Shown here: piece after piece, positions 27,632-38,386 of the stretch
Position numbering within the stretch: position 1 is the first letter of the stretch
How the letters are laid out: the number at the start of each line of letters is the position of its first letter
NCBI GenBank assembly: GCA_003833135.1
Contig: QZLH01000318.1
Coordinates: 1 to 64,000, forward strand
DNA length: 64,000 nucleotides
Direction of reading: 5' to 3'
Origin: Oehlia diaphana
Taxonomy: Eukaryota > Glomeromycota > Glomeromycetes > Glomerales > Glomeraceae
Made by a program: the position numbers and the translations under genes
Notes under the pieces: generated by a model
The model's input: the letters and a program-made list of their open reading frames with translations, nothing else
The model's database searches: none
What the model was told of the DNA's origin: nothing

Positions 27632-28694
27632 TTATAATTTTAATTCATCTTGCCAAAATTCTACAAGTAAATAATGGATAATTAATATTTAAAATAATTA
27701 TAATTATATTCCCTTTAATTAACTCTTGTAACTTACTAGGTAATTTATCACCAGGAGTAAATATCCTTTCAACACCCTGTTGAGTGATTACAGCTAATCG
27801 GATACATCCACCCGAAGAACCATCTCTTGAAATCGCCAGTGCAATAGCTACATAAAGAATATGTTGAAAAGGGTTGGTTAAATTATTAAAAATATGTATA
27901 TATTCTAAGAAATTAGAAATTACCAGTTCTGACAAATTCTATAGCTTCTTCTCGAGTCATTCCTTCTTTGTAAGCAGTATCACAATAACCATAGATATAT
28001 GTAGAACCACTTCCACCAATTGCAAATGGTTGTTTATGCAAAGACCCTCCTAGAGGAATAATATATACTGAACCTCCTTCATATTTGTCCCATCCTGCAA
28101 CAATAATACCAGCAGTCAAATTATCTTTATTCTGATAGCATAATTCCTGAAACAAAGCTGAAGCGGATTGTACTGTTGGGTCCTCTCCATCTTTTATCCT
28201 TTAATTGTATTTATTAGTACTCTTTAAATCATAGATAAATTTATCTTTAACTCTTAAAAACAATTATACTTACGCGAACATCTCTAAGTAATAACGGACA
28301 ATATCAGCGATCGCCTGTGTATCGGCTGCGCTACCGGAACGACAACAGAAAATTTTATCATGAACTGGTGTTAATTTGTCTGTTACTCGATTGGCAATGT
28401 AAGCTCCAGTCGTTGTACGACTATCTGCTCCGATAATTACCCCATCACCAAATTTAACTGCCATAACCGTAGTCTAATTCGTATAGATAAAAATAGATTA
28501 AATTATCATTCTAACGATTATTGAACCACAAGTGATATATGCGTCAAACATAATTAATATTGAAATACGAAATGAGAATCATTTTTAAGTTACAATTCTT
28601 AATTCAGAAATTGAATAGAGAACCTTGAATCCTATTTAAACCATATTTGAAGAAGGCTTACCCCGAGATTAACTTCGCCAGCTTTTAAAGGCAT
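27632..28694 (-). CDS. 20S proteasome subunit beta1 (PSMB6/Pre3)
   Basis: Five exons (minus): 28694-28662, 28473-28274, 28198-27924, 27847-27737, 27660-27632, giving 215 aa. Exon 1 encodes an 11-residue propeptide [11 protein letters not shown], and exon 2 begins TTVMAV, so the mature N-terminal catalytic threonine sits exactly at the first splice junction. Other motifs: [35 protein letters not shown] (beta1 hallmark), [45 protein letters not shown]. It is the caspase-like protease of the 20S core. The short last exon ([10 protein letters not shown]) was found from the splice sites and completes the protein. It is divergent from PRKRIP1 over 173 bp. Confidence 0.96.
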
Positions 28695-28867
28695 CGCGTA
28701 AAAATTTTAAAAATTTTAGGAAAGTGTCGAAGTAGCAAAAAACGACTTACGCAAGATCATTTCATGATCATGGCACGATCGACAATCCATTTTCCATAAT
28801 CTTACATTACGTAATTTGTCCTTAAAATTTTTGACATGCCGATCTACGAAAGGGAAATTGATTTAGT
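28695..28867. promoter_or_regulatory. Divergent promoter, proteasome beta1 / PRKRIP1
   Basis: 173 bp between start codons. It contains palindromic GATCATTTCATGATC (about 28756-28770) and ATTACGTAAT (about 28806-28815). Individual factors cannot be named from sequence. Confidence 0.45.
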
Positions 28868-29571
28868 ATGTCAACGGAAAATCCTGTACAGAAAACTGAC
28901 AATGCTTCTAGTGATTCGGAGCAATTTGAAAATGAGGAAGGAATTAAAAAGAGAACCCATAAATATAACCTGACACCAGCAGAAATTCAACGTCAGCAAT
29001 TAGAAAAATTGTTAAAAAGGGTGGATAAACCTGTTAATATTCCTGAAATGGTAGATAAGCCAAAATTAAAACCTCCAAAAGATATTGTTAGAAATGTACA
29101 AGGTAATGTTATAACAATCATTTTAATCAAATTTAATTTATTAAATTGGATCCTTTTTTTCAGGATCTAGTGCTGGTGCGGGTAGCGGCGAATTTCACGT
29201 TTATAGAGCTCATCGACGTAGAGAATATACAAGACTGAAGGTCATGGAGGAAGAAACAAAGAAGGTTTAACATCTCGTATTCTTACAACACATTTTGATT
29301 CATTCCGATTCACTCAAACATTTGATTCATTTAGGAGGAAGAAAAACGAGAGTTTGAAGCAAAGACGGCGGAAATTAAAACACAAGAAGAAAAGAGAACA
29401 GCAAAAAGGAGAGAAAAACGACAAAAGAAGAAACAAAAGAAAAGGCAAAATACTAAAAGGACAAAAACTGAAGAGATTAACAAAGACAAACAAATTGAAA
29501 CAAATGATAATAATAAGAATATAGAGTCAAAAAACGAATCTTCAGATTCGGATTCAAATAATGAAGAATGA
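28868..29571 (+). CDS. PRKRIP1-like spliceosomal protein
   Basis: Exons 28868-29102, 29164-29264 and 29335-29571 give 190 aa, as in animals. The invariant core GSSAGAGSGEFHVYRAHRRR follows directly after the first splice site, preceded by LEKLLKRVDKPVNIPE and DIVRNV. The C-terminal half is a long charged helix (KREFEAK, KRREKRQKKKQKK) ending in an acidic/serine tail. PRKRIP1 is a component of the catalytic-step spliceosome (C complex), where its long helix bridges snRNP parts. In animals it was also described as a PKR inhibitor. A role in fungi beyond splicing is unknown. Confidence 0.93.
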
Positions 29572-29706
29572 TATTAAATCCTGTGATTCAAAACAAAACG
29601 GCTGTCTTGAGATTCTAATGCTTACGTGAAAGATCAGACGAATTTATATCTCTTTCATAAAATAGTTAAATATGGACTTATCCAAAATTTGAAGAAAAAA
29701 TTATTT

Positions 29707-31016
29707 CTAAAATTTAGGTCTTCTCTTTCTTCCTGTGTATTTAGAATCAAACGGTACATCTTTTTTCCCACTCGTACGAGCAACTTCTTTTTTATGCAAA
29801 ACCCAATCCCTATTTTTGACCGATTTACGTTGTTTTCCCTTTTGTCGTTCACGAATTCTTAAAGATGTATTAATATACATTTTTGATTAGATCATCATTG
29901 AGGATTAATTATAAATTACAAATAAAATAAATTTATTTACAAACCTATGATTTGAATATATAACATCGTGTTCTTCCTTTTCTTCGCCTAAAGCTTGTGG
30001 TATCTGTTGTTTTTGTCCACCAGGAATTTGTCCAGCAAATAAACATAGATAATATTTTTTTGCTTTCTTACTATTAGGATAGTCTACCACTAAACCACCT
30101 TCAAACCCGCATCGCATTGCCACATTCATTATTAATTCACATTGATCATCGTTTTCAGGATATAATTGAAATACTGCACGAGCTCCGCGTTTTAATGACG
30201 CATATAACGTTGAGAAAAAACGGGTTAATCGAGATTTTGGATTATGTGATTGTTGATCTGCGTTACAAAGCCATTGTAAAACAGAAATACTTTTATCAAA
30301 AAAAGGGTTAATGATCAAAATGTTAAGAATCGAACACCATCTAAGAAGTATATTTACCTTATCGCACCGTCAAATGTGCCCGGTCTAAAATTCATTCCTT
30401 GGCCAATATCCTGCAAGAATAAATCACCTTCAACTTCTCTATCCAATGCAACTTCTAAGCAACAAATCATGGGTCAATAGTAAATAAATATTATAAATAT
30501 TATAGATTAAATCCTTTATACTTACGTAACATAGAAGGAGAAATATCCAATCCAATCCATATATGACCCTCATCGTCTAAAATTTCTCCACTTAGTCCTG
30601 ATCCACAGCCTATATCAAGTAAAAAACATGCTTCATCTGGTAAATTCAAAAGTTCAAGAGCACGTAATGACTATAAAAATTAATAATTAATTAACATATT
30701 AATCCAATTCATGCTCGGGGAAAAAAATTAGAGTTACCATTTCGGCTTGAACACTTTGTATTCTCGAACTGTAAAAAGGATGAATCATGAATTGAATAGA
30801 ATTTAAATAGAAATTACAAGTAAACTGTGTAATTTGAATTAAATTTGAAATCAGGGTTTCCTACTTTGTTGTATATTTTCTTGCTTCATCTTCATTATAA
30901 AACTATTATAGATAATAATGAGTCAATCGGAATTTAATTTAAATTAGCTAAAATATAAAAATGAAATGAAGGAAAGTTACAATTTCTGGAGGAGCTTTAT
31001 GTTCCGGCCGAGACAT
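29707..31016 (-). CDS. 18S rRNA (guanine-N7) methyltransferase Bud23
   Basis: Seven exons (minus): 31016-30981, 30902-30865, 30768-30738, 30670-30526, 30454-30358, 30289-29945, 29857-29707, totalling 280 aa. The start [12 protein letters not shown] and [11 protein letters not shown] are diagnostic. The SAM-binding motif is [15 protein letters not shown] with GLDISPSML. Next come [18 protein letters not shown], then [10 protein letters not shown] and the WBSCR22/Bud23 C-terminal domain. The last exon is basic ([21 protein letters not shown]). It methylates the conserved guanine of 18S rRNA (G1575 in yeast) with Trm112 and is needed for small-subunit maturation. It is convergent with PRKRIP1, with only 135 bp between stops. 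Confidence 0.95.
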
Positions 31017-31190
31017 TGTACTTTAAACAAAAAAAAATGTTTACGAATTACGAAAATTTTAAATCTTAGAATTGACCAATAGGATGATTTCATCAGTTCA
31101 ATTTCAACTGACCAATAGGATACAGTATGTTATCTGTTAGTTATCTGTTATCAAAAAAAAAAAAAATTTTTTTACTTCGAGCAATTAATA
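31017..31190. promoter_or_regulatory. Divergent promoter, BUD23 / Utp30-like
   Basis: 174 bp between two ribosome-biogenesis start codons. A direct repeat of CAGTTCAATTTCAACTGACCAATAGGAT-type sequence is visible: GACCAATAGGAT occurs at about 31075 and 31110, a CCAAT box in both copies. An A/T tract follows before the Utp30-like ATG. Confidence 0.55.
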
Positions 31191-33609
31191 ATGGACTCAG
31201 ATACAGATAATTCGATTATAGTTGAGAATAAGAATCCTACAATAGATTTTAAATGGGTATTTCACTTGTATCGGTTTTATTTCCCTAAGATTTAATGCAA
31301 TAACTTACATTTCAAAAAAATTTTTTTTTTTATATAATATATGTTTAGGTCGAAAAAGCTATCAACGCATTATTAAAACATGAAGTAGCTCAGCCAAAGA
31401 AAGTAAATAATGATCTGTTATTAGCTGATCAACCAGTAACTATTTGGCTTACTGTAACAACATTCAAATTTTCTAATAAACCCAAACTTAAACCCGTGAG
31501 CATGTAATTATCAATTAATAGTAATTAAATAATTAAATACTTTCAGTAGTTAATATTAAAAATTTTGTATTCATTTCTTCCTAATCTTCCTAATTAGTCC
31601 GTTAAAACATCCTTTATACGGACCTTCAACAGAAATTTGTTTAATTACCAAAGATCCGCAAAGAATTTATAAAGAGTGGGTTACAAAACATAAAGTTAAA
31701 CGTATTCAAAAGGTAATCTCAATGAAACATATCCATTTAGTTTTTGTTAGGATAAATTTATCTCATATTTCATTATATTATTGTTTAAGGTAATTGGAGT
31801 ATCTAAACTTCGTAAAAAATATATACCATATGAAGCCAAAAGAAAATTATGTGATTCATATGACTTATTCTTGGCGGATGAACGCGTTTTACCCCTTCTT
31901 CCAAAAATGTTGGGGAAATATTTCTTCGGAAAGAAAAAGTAAATATTATTATTATAACTTTTTTTTTAACTCCATCTTAAAAGTTAGTAATTTTTATTTT
32001 ATGATAGACAGCCAGTCCCAGTGAACATAAGTAAGGAAACAAATTTCAAAAAAGAAATTCTCAAAGCCTGTCATTGTACTTATATGCACTATAGTTCAGG
32101 AGTATGTTTGTAAGTCAACATAACTTTTTAAATTTAAAAATTTTATTAAAAATACTCCTATTAATCGTTCAATTACAACGGTAGGTCCATTAAAATAGGC
32201 ACAACAGAGATGACATCAGACCAACTTTTAGAAAATTTAGAAATGGCCATACCAGTAATTATAGATAAAATACCAAGAAAATGGAAGAATATTCAATCTT
32301 TATATATAAAGACGCCTGAATCTACTAGTTTACCTATATATAATCGTTTGCCAGATTTACCTATTGAAATTCCTAAAGATATAAAAATAAAAACTTCTGA
32401 TAATTATGGCGATGATATTAAAAATGAAACTAAAATTAGTGGTGGAGAGAGTGAGAATGAAGATGAAAATGAAGATGAAATGGACGAGGATGATGAGGAT
32501 TACAATAGTGAAGAAAATGATGAGAAGGATAATGAAAATAAGATGAAAAATGATAAAGATGATGATAATATGGATGAAGACAAGGAGGATGAGAAAGATA
32601 ATGAAAATAAGATAGAAAATGATGATAGTACGGATGAAGATGAGGAAGATGAGAAAGATGATGAAAATAAGAAAAATGACGATAGTACGGATGAAGATGA
32701 AGAGGACAATACAAATAAGAAAAAAGAGGAGGAAAAGCCGGTTAAAAAGAGGAAAATCTCAATATTTGGCCATGCTATTCCTAAAAGTAATAAGAATCCA
32801 CAGGTAACCTAGGTTTTAATACATAAATTTTTTGGTTCGTGATTTGTCACTGGTTAGGTTTAGCTTAAAATTTGTTTAAAATGCTTAAATTTAATTTATA
32901 GGTGAAAAACGGTCCTAACAAAAAAGACAAGGGAGATGTTTACAAAAGAGAAGAATCCAGTAGTATTGCTAATACGGAAGTTACAGTCAAAGCCAAGAAA
33001 AGTAATATGAAAAAAGTGGGAGGGAAAGCTAATAGTGCTATAAAAGAAGATATTACGGGCGACCCTAAAAAAGTAAATGTTAAGTATATTAATAAGGACG
33101 AAGAATCAAATAATAGCCAAGCAAATTCAACTATAAATAAACGAAATAAATCATCCAATATTATGACTATAGATATAAGTGAAGAAGGTAAGAATGATCT
33201 TTTGAATAAAAAGATATCAAGCTTTATTGCCGAGCAGAAAAAAAAAACGATGGAACAGAAAAAGGTAGACTCTAGCAAAAGCGATAATAATGAAGCTTCT
33301 GCTAATTTCGGAAACAAGAAAGTAAAGAAGAATGTACCAGAAAAGAATACCAACAAAACAAATGTTAAATCTGTTGGTAATTCTGGGAAATCTGAAAAAA
33401 AAGACAAGAAAGATGATAAAAGTATTAGTTCCGGAAAAAAGAATATACTTGATAACAAGAAAGGAGGACAAGAAAAAATTGGTGCTGATTTGGCAAGCAA
33501 TAATAAGCAAACTTTTCTTAAGAGAAAGAGAGAAACTTCTGGTCATAATAAACCTAATAAGGAAAGTGTTAAAATAAATAATAGTGCCAAAAAGAACAAA
33601 AAGAAATAA
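31191..33609 (+). CDS. Utp30/RSL1D1-like ribosomal L1-domain nucleolar protein
   Basis: Seven exons: 31191-31256, 31349-31503, 31598-31712, 31790-31938, 32008-32109, 32185-32803, 32902-33609, giving 637 aa. The ribosomal L1 fold spans about residues 15-270: AINALLKHE, LTVTTFKF, KPVSIPLKHPLYGP, ICLITKDPQR, GVSKLRKKYIPYEAKR, YDLFLADERVLPLLPKMLGK, SIKIGTTEM. A long acidic repeat tail (NDDSTDEDEED units, about 300-400) follows, then a lysine-rich tail. Utp30/Cic1/RSL1D1 proteins bind pre-ribosomal RNA in the nucleolus. Exon 2 must end at 31503, not at the nearer GTGAGC, to keep the L1 motif KPVSIPLKHP in frame. The head-to-head space with BUD23 is 174 bp, so two ribosome-biogenesis genes may be co-regulated. 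Confidence 0.9.
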
Positions 33610-33879
33610 AATAATTAAATTATTAGAATGTAACGTTGATAGAATATGCAGAATATGACATAGTGAATATTTATTATCTTAAAAGAGTTTTAATAAAGTT
33701 TAAATTTTGATAGTTATTACAATCGGATAAAAATGAACTTACCCGTTATCAATAATCAATAATCATCTTGATCGGCAGAATGTGGAAGATAATCTTATCT
33801 ACCAAATAAAGCTGATAACATATAAATTCATCCTTCTAGACTTTCTTTTTTTTCCATTCTTTTCTGTCATTAATAAATT

Positions 33880-35523
33880 ATGATGAGTTGCAGCATTCTG
33901 ACTAGAGCTTCATTTAAAAATGTTAAAAATTTGATTCCGTATATTATTAGGGGAATTTCATCAACATCAAACTCAAAACAGGTTCAAGCGATAGATACAA
34001 TTGATATACGACATGATGATCTTAAACAGCGCGTAAAGGTATTTATAATCAAAATTAAATTCGTTGAATATTATCTGGATTGTGTTTAATTCTTCAATTG
34101 ATCATTTGAATTAAGGAAAAAATATCAACAATCGACAAAGAAAAACCTTTTAGCAATTTCCTAACAGATCGATTTGATCGACAACATACTTATCTTCGCA
34201 TATCGATAACAGAACGATGTAATTTGAGGTGTAAGTTCGAAACTTATGAATTATATTGCTTGAATTTAAAAGTAATACCATCAATTGTTATAGGTACTTA
34301 TTGTATGCCAGCAGAAGGTATCGACTTAACTCCTTATCATAAGTTATTGTCAACTGAGGAGATTATTAGAATTGCGCAACTATTCGTTTCTCAAGGTGTC
34401 AATAAGATTAGGTTAACCGGAGGTGAACCAACTATAAGAAAAGATATTGTTGAATTAATTGGTATTTAGATTTTAACTTTTCATCGCAAGAATAGAAAAA
34501 ATCAATCGATTTGAGAAATTTGATGCTGATATTTAATTTCATATTTTACAGGCGAATTAAGTAAATTGAAACCACAAGGCCTACAAACTATTGCTATGAC
34601 ATCAAATGGTATTGCGTTGAAACGCAAATTACCAAAATTAGTTGAAAATGGACTGAATTTGCTGAATATAAGCCTCGATACTTTGAACCCGTATAAATTC
34701 GAATTGATCTCAAGACGTAAAGGTACATGAATATCATATTTGTTATAATGTTTTTATGAGAAAGTACTTAATCCGCTCGAATTCGATTTAGGTCTCGAGA
34801 GAGTGTTGGAGACGATTGAACAAGGAATTGCATTAGGACTTCGTCCCTTAAAAGTCAATTGTGTAGTAATGCGTGGTGTGAATGATCAAGAAGTGCCGGA
34901 TTTTATCGAATTGACACGTAATAAACCTATTGAAGTGAGATTTATCGAATATATGCCTTTTGATGGTAAAAAAATTTGAATTTGTTTGTTCTCTTTTGAG
35001 TCACATGCATGATATTTACAACAATTTTATATATATTTTTTTTTTTATAAGGAAATAAATGGAATAAAAATAAGCTTGTTTCGTATAGGGAATTGTTAAA
35101 TGATATTAGAACAAGATATAATGACGTTCAAAAGTCATCAGATGATTTACATAATACTTCAAAAGTATGTAATGAATTTTTTTTTTTCATTTCATTAGAC
35201 CAAATTTGCTAATAAAATCCAATTATTGTTTATAGACGTATTACATACCAGGCTTTACTGGACAATTTGGTTTTATAACTTCAATGTCTGATCATTTTTG
35301 TGGAACATGCAATAGACTTAGAATTACCGCCGATGGTAATTTAAAAGTCTGTCTATTTGGTAATGCTGAAGTCAATTTACGTGATTTATTGCGCGAAAAT
35401 GTTCCCGACCATCAATTGTTGGATATTATAGGTGCAGCTGTTAAAAATAAAAGGAAGCAACATGCAGGTATGTTTGAATTGGCTGGAACAAAAAATCGGC
35501 CAATGATTCTTATTGGTGGATAA
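33880..35523 (+). CDS. MOCS1A: Molybdenum cofactor GTP 3',8-cyclase (MOCS1A/MoaA), mitochondrial
   Basis: Seven exons: 33880-34038, 34116-34230, 34294-34461, 34552-34722, 34792-34965, 35052-35164, 35236-35523, giving 395 aa. The radical-SAM cluster CNLRCTYC is split by intron 2. Other motifs: [11 protein letters not shown] (SAM binding), [26 protein letters not shown], and the second 4Fe-4S site [22 protein letters not shown] (shown here in overlapping parts FCGTCNRLR and KVCLFG). The protein ends in GG, the C-terminal double glycine required for activity. The N-terminus ([12 protein letters not shown], basic and without acids) looks like a mitochondrial presequence. It makes the first Moco intermediate from GTP with MOCS1B/MoaC, encoded 216 bp downstream. 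Confidence 0.96.
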
Positions 35524-35739
35524 ATATAAATTTCAACTTAGTTTAACAAAATACGATACAGGTTAGTATTTTTAACGCGTCTTTCATTATTTTTATTTAT
35601 TTTATTTTATTATTATTATTTTTTTTATTTTTATTTCATTTATTGAATAATTTATATACCGAATAATAAACAGTTTGTTGTCCTTTTTTTCTTGTTTTAA
35701 ATTATTTTAGATTTATTAATAGATAATAATAATAATTAC

Positions 35740-36522
35740 ATGACGTTAGCTTCATCAGCGAAGAATACCTTTTTATATAATAAGGTTGTATCCAACAACA
35801 TGTCATTATTTAATCATTCTAAATCACATTTTCCACGTTACTTCCGCAACTTTCTCCCTTCTTTTTATCATCAAAATATTATAAACCAATCACTCCTTTC
35901 CCTTCGTTCATCATATTCTACTAAACCTATTCCACAAAATTCGCAATTATCTTTATCCAATAATATCAATTTAAATTCTAAATCAAAACATGATTCACCT
36001 TCTTTCACTCATATTGATCCCGATAGTGGACGTGCTTCAATGGTTAATATTTCAACTAAACATGCAACTTATCGTACAGCAACAGCATTTGGAAAAGTTC
36101 ATATTGGACGACAAGCATTTGAACTTGTTCGTACCAATACAATGAAAAAAGGAGATGTTTTGTCTACAGCACAAATTGCTGGTATAATGGCGGCAAAACA
36201 AACAGGAAATATTATACCATTATGCCATCCTATTTTGTTATCACATGTTAGCGTAGATTTAGAGTTAGATGAGAAAGATAATTATTCTGTAAAAATCATT
36301 TCAAAAGTTGAATGTGAAGGTAAGACAGGTGTTGAAATGGAGGCTCTTACAGCCGTTAGTGTAACAGCGTTGACAATTTTTGATATGTGTAAATCTGTGG
36401 GAAAGGGAATGATAATTGGAGATTTGAAAGTTATGGAAAAAACTGGTGGAAAAGGTGGAATTTGGAGATTTCCACAAAATCAGAGTGATAATGATGATAA
36501 TGGTAATAATAATAATTTATAA
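35740..36522 (+). CDS. MOCS1B: Cyclic pyranopterin monophosphate synthase (MOCS1B/MoaC)
   Basis: Single exon, 260 aa. The first ~90 residues are a basic, Ser/Asn-rich leader (RSSYSTKP) typical of mitochondrial import. The MoaC core follows: SGRASMVNIS, RTATAFGKVHIG, KKGDVLSTAQIAGIMAAKQT, IPLCHPILLSHV, EGKTGVEMEALTAVSVTALT, DMCKSVGKGMIIGDLKV and EKTGGKGG, all key family motifs. It converts the MoaA product to cPMP. In humans both enzymes come from one bicistronic MOCS1 transcript and in Aspergillus cnxABC is a fusion. Here they are separate frames in tandem. The space between is T-rich with a TTTTAG (35705-35710) that could be a splice acceptor for a read-through transcript. Confidence 0.95.
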   Translation: MTLASSAKNTFLYNKVVSNNMSLFNHSKSHFPRYFRNFLPSFYHQNIINQSLLSLRSSYSTKPIPQNSQLSLSNNINLNSKSKHDSPSFTHIDPDSGRASMVNISTKHATYRTATAFGKVHIGRQAFELVRTNTMKKGDVLSTAQIAGIMAAKQTGNIIPLCHPILLSHVSVDLELDEKDNYSVKIISKVECEGKTGVEMEALTAVSVTALTIFDMCKSVGKGMIIGDLKVMEKTGGKGGIWRFPQNQSDNDDNGNNNNL

Positions 36523-37530
36523 TTCTAGATAGAAAAATATAACAATGAATAAAGATTTGAAATTTTCATTATGTTAACATTTTACGGTAGCTCGCATTGA
36601 TCGCATCAAACAAAAATTTATTTATTAACCCTTACCTAACTAGGTTGTGAAAGTCACAAGATCATAAATGAAATAAAATTTTCATTTTTACACGTGATTC
36701 AGTAGTATCAATTTGATTGACACAGTTTTTTTGATCGCTGATTAATTTTTGTGCAACATATTGATTTTGTTTGCTTAATATCTTCAATCATCCTCTTGAT
36801 TACATGATGTGTTCATATGGTTATGACAAAATATCTATATTTTAACGGTTATAAAGGAAAATCATTTGTTTATGTTTTATTTAGAGAAAATAAAACATTT
36901 TTGGAAAATAATTAATGAGCCATTGATCATTATCCCTTAATATAAAAAATGGGCGGGAAAATAAATTGTTTACTAAACATGTAAACTTATCTGTTATAGT
37001 AATATAAAATACTATTTATTTTACTGTATATGTAATATGTTACGCCCACAATAATTCACTTTTATTGTAAAGAAACGCGACACTTTCATCAGTTTCCTCT
37101 CTTGTTTGTGATGATCATTGATTTATGCAAATGACCCGAGCCGAGTTCATTGAATCTTTTTAAAACAATACGTCATACAGAGTATTCATTAAAATGAGTA
37201 TTCATTAAAATATCATCCTTTTAAGGTTGATTAATCAAATCTTACGTTTCATACTCGAAAAAGTTTAATTGTTATAAACAAATTCAATCACAAATTGTAT
37301 AAACCTGGTTAATGTATAATCACGTGATATTAAGAAGTTTTTATTAATAATCAAAAAGATCTTTTTTGATTGCTTTAATAGTTATAATTACAACAAATAA
37401 CAAATATTAGTTTTAACTAATCAATTGAATATAAACAATAACAAAAATATTAAAATTAAAATAAAATTTCTATATTATTAACAAGAGAAAAAAAAAAAAA
37501 AATAAAATAAAATGTTTATACATATTTTAA
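36523..37530. other. Convergent intergenic region, MOCS1B / mS38
   Basis: 1 kb of AT-rich DNA between two stop codons. A direct repeat of AGTATTCATTAAAAT lies at about 37181-37211. No coding sequence, RNA gene or transposon end was recognised. Confidence 0.5.
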
Positions 37531-38386
37531 TTAAATCTTTCCAAGTCTCTTTCTTAATGCTCTATTTCTCTTTCTTAATTTCTTGAGTTTATGTTTTTTC
37601 ATTTTCAATTTTCGCTTTTGAAGAATATTTGATAAACGTATTTCTTCATTTTCTGCTTCGGAATTTACTGATTGTCCTTGTTGTTTTACACTATCTACTT
37701 CTAATGATTCTTTAATTGTTGAATTTTGTTTATTTGATAATTCTTCCTCTAATTGTTCCTTTTTTGCCTTAAGTTCTATTTCAGACAACCAATTAACTAT
37801 AGATTTTAAATCTGCATCAGGAGTCATTGAAATTGTTGATTGATTGGAATGAAATGGATATAAATTTAGATAAAATGAAATAGGGTTAAACGGTGTCGGT
37901 GTGTTAACGCTTGATCCGGAATTTTCTTCTTCGTAATCTGATAAAAAATAATAAAAGTAAAAAAAAAATTTGACATAAATAAAATGACAATAAAAAAAGT
38001 AGATCAGAAAGTAAACACGATGAATTCGCGAATTTATTAATAATAAATTATGGTGATTTACCTTCTTCTTCCAAAGCTTGTTTGTTTTTTTCATTTTGTT
38101 GCATTTGCTCACTACCAAAGCTTAACAATGGTCTATGCTCTGCAAAGAACGTGCTTTGAAATAGCTCTTTTGGATGGATATGATTGACATAAACAAAAGG
38201 TAATTCTTGTTTCTGTGGTGTAGCAGGTGTGGTATTGTTTTTCTTCGTACTCGAAGACGAGGACGAGGACGAGGACGAGGATGAAGACGAATATAACATT
38301 ACTACTGGGCGATGAAAAATATTACGACCAGCGTATTGAAAATTGGTCGACAAACGTCGAAGGGGCAACTTTGATATTAACGACAT
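37531..38386 (-). CDS. Mitochondrial small-subunit ribosomal protein mS38 (Cox24/AURKAIP1-type)
   Basis: Exons 38386-38062 and 37937-37531 give 243 aa. The C-terminus KRKLKMKKHKLKKLRKRNRA then LRKRLGKI is the diagnostic DUF1713/mS38 helix, which inserts into the mitoribosome decoding region. Yeast Cox24 supports COX1 mRNA translation. The N-terminus (MSLISKLPLRRLSTNFQYAG) is a clear amphipathic mitochondrial presequence. A poly-Ser run (about residues 33-46) is encoded by a GAGGAC repeat (on the plus strand at 38256-38290). The acidic/charged middle is low complexity. Confidence 0.88.

Noticed and set aside
32436..32714. Minus-strand His/Pro/Leu and Ser-rich frames opposite the acidic tail of the Utp30-like gene
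   Set aside because: They are antisense shadows of the GAT/GAA repeat region.
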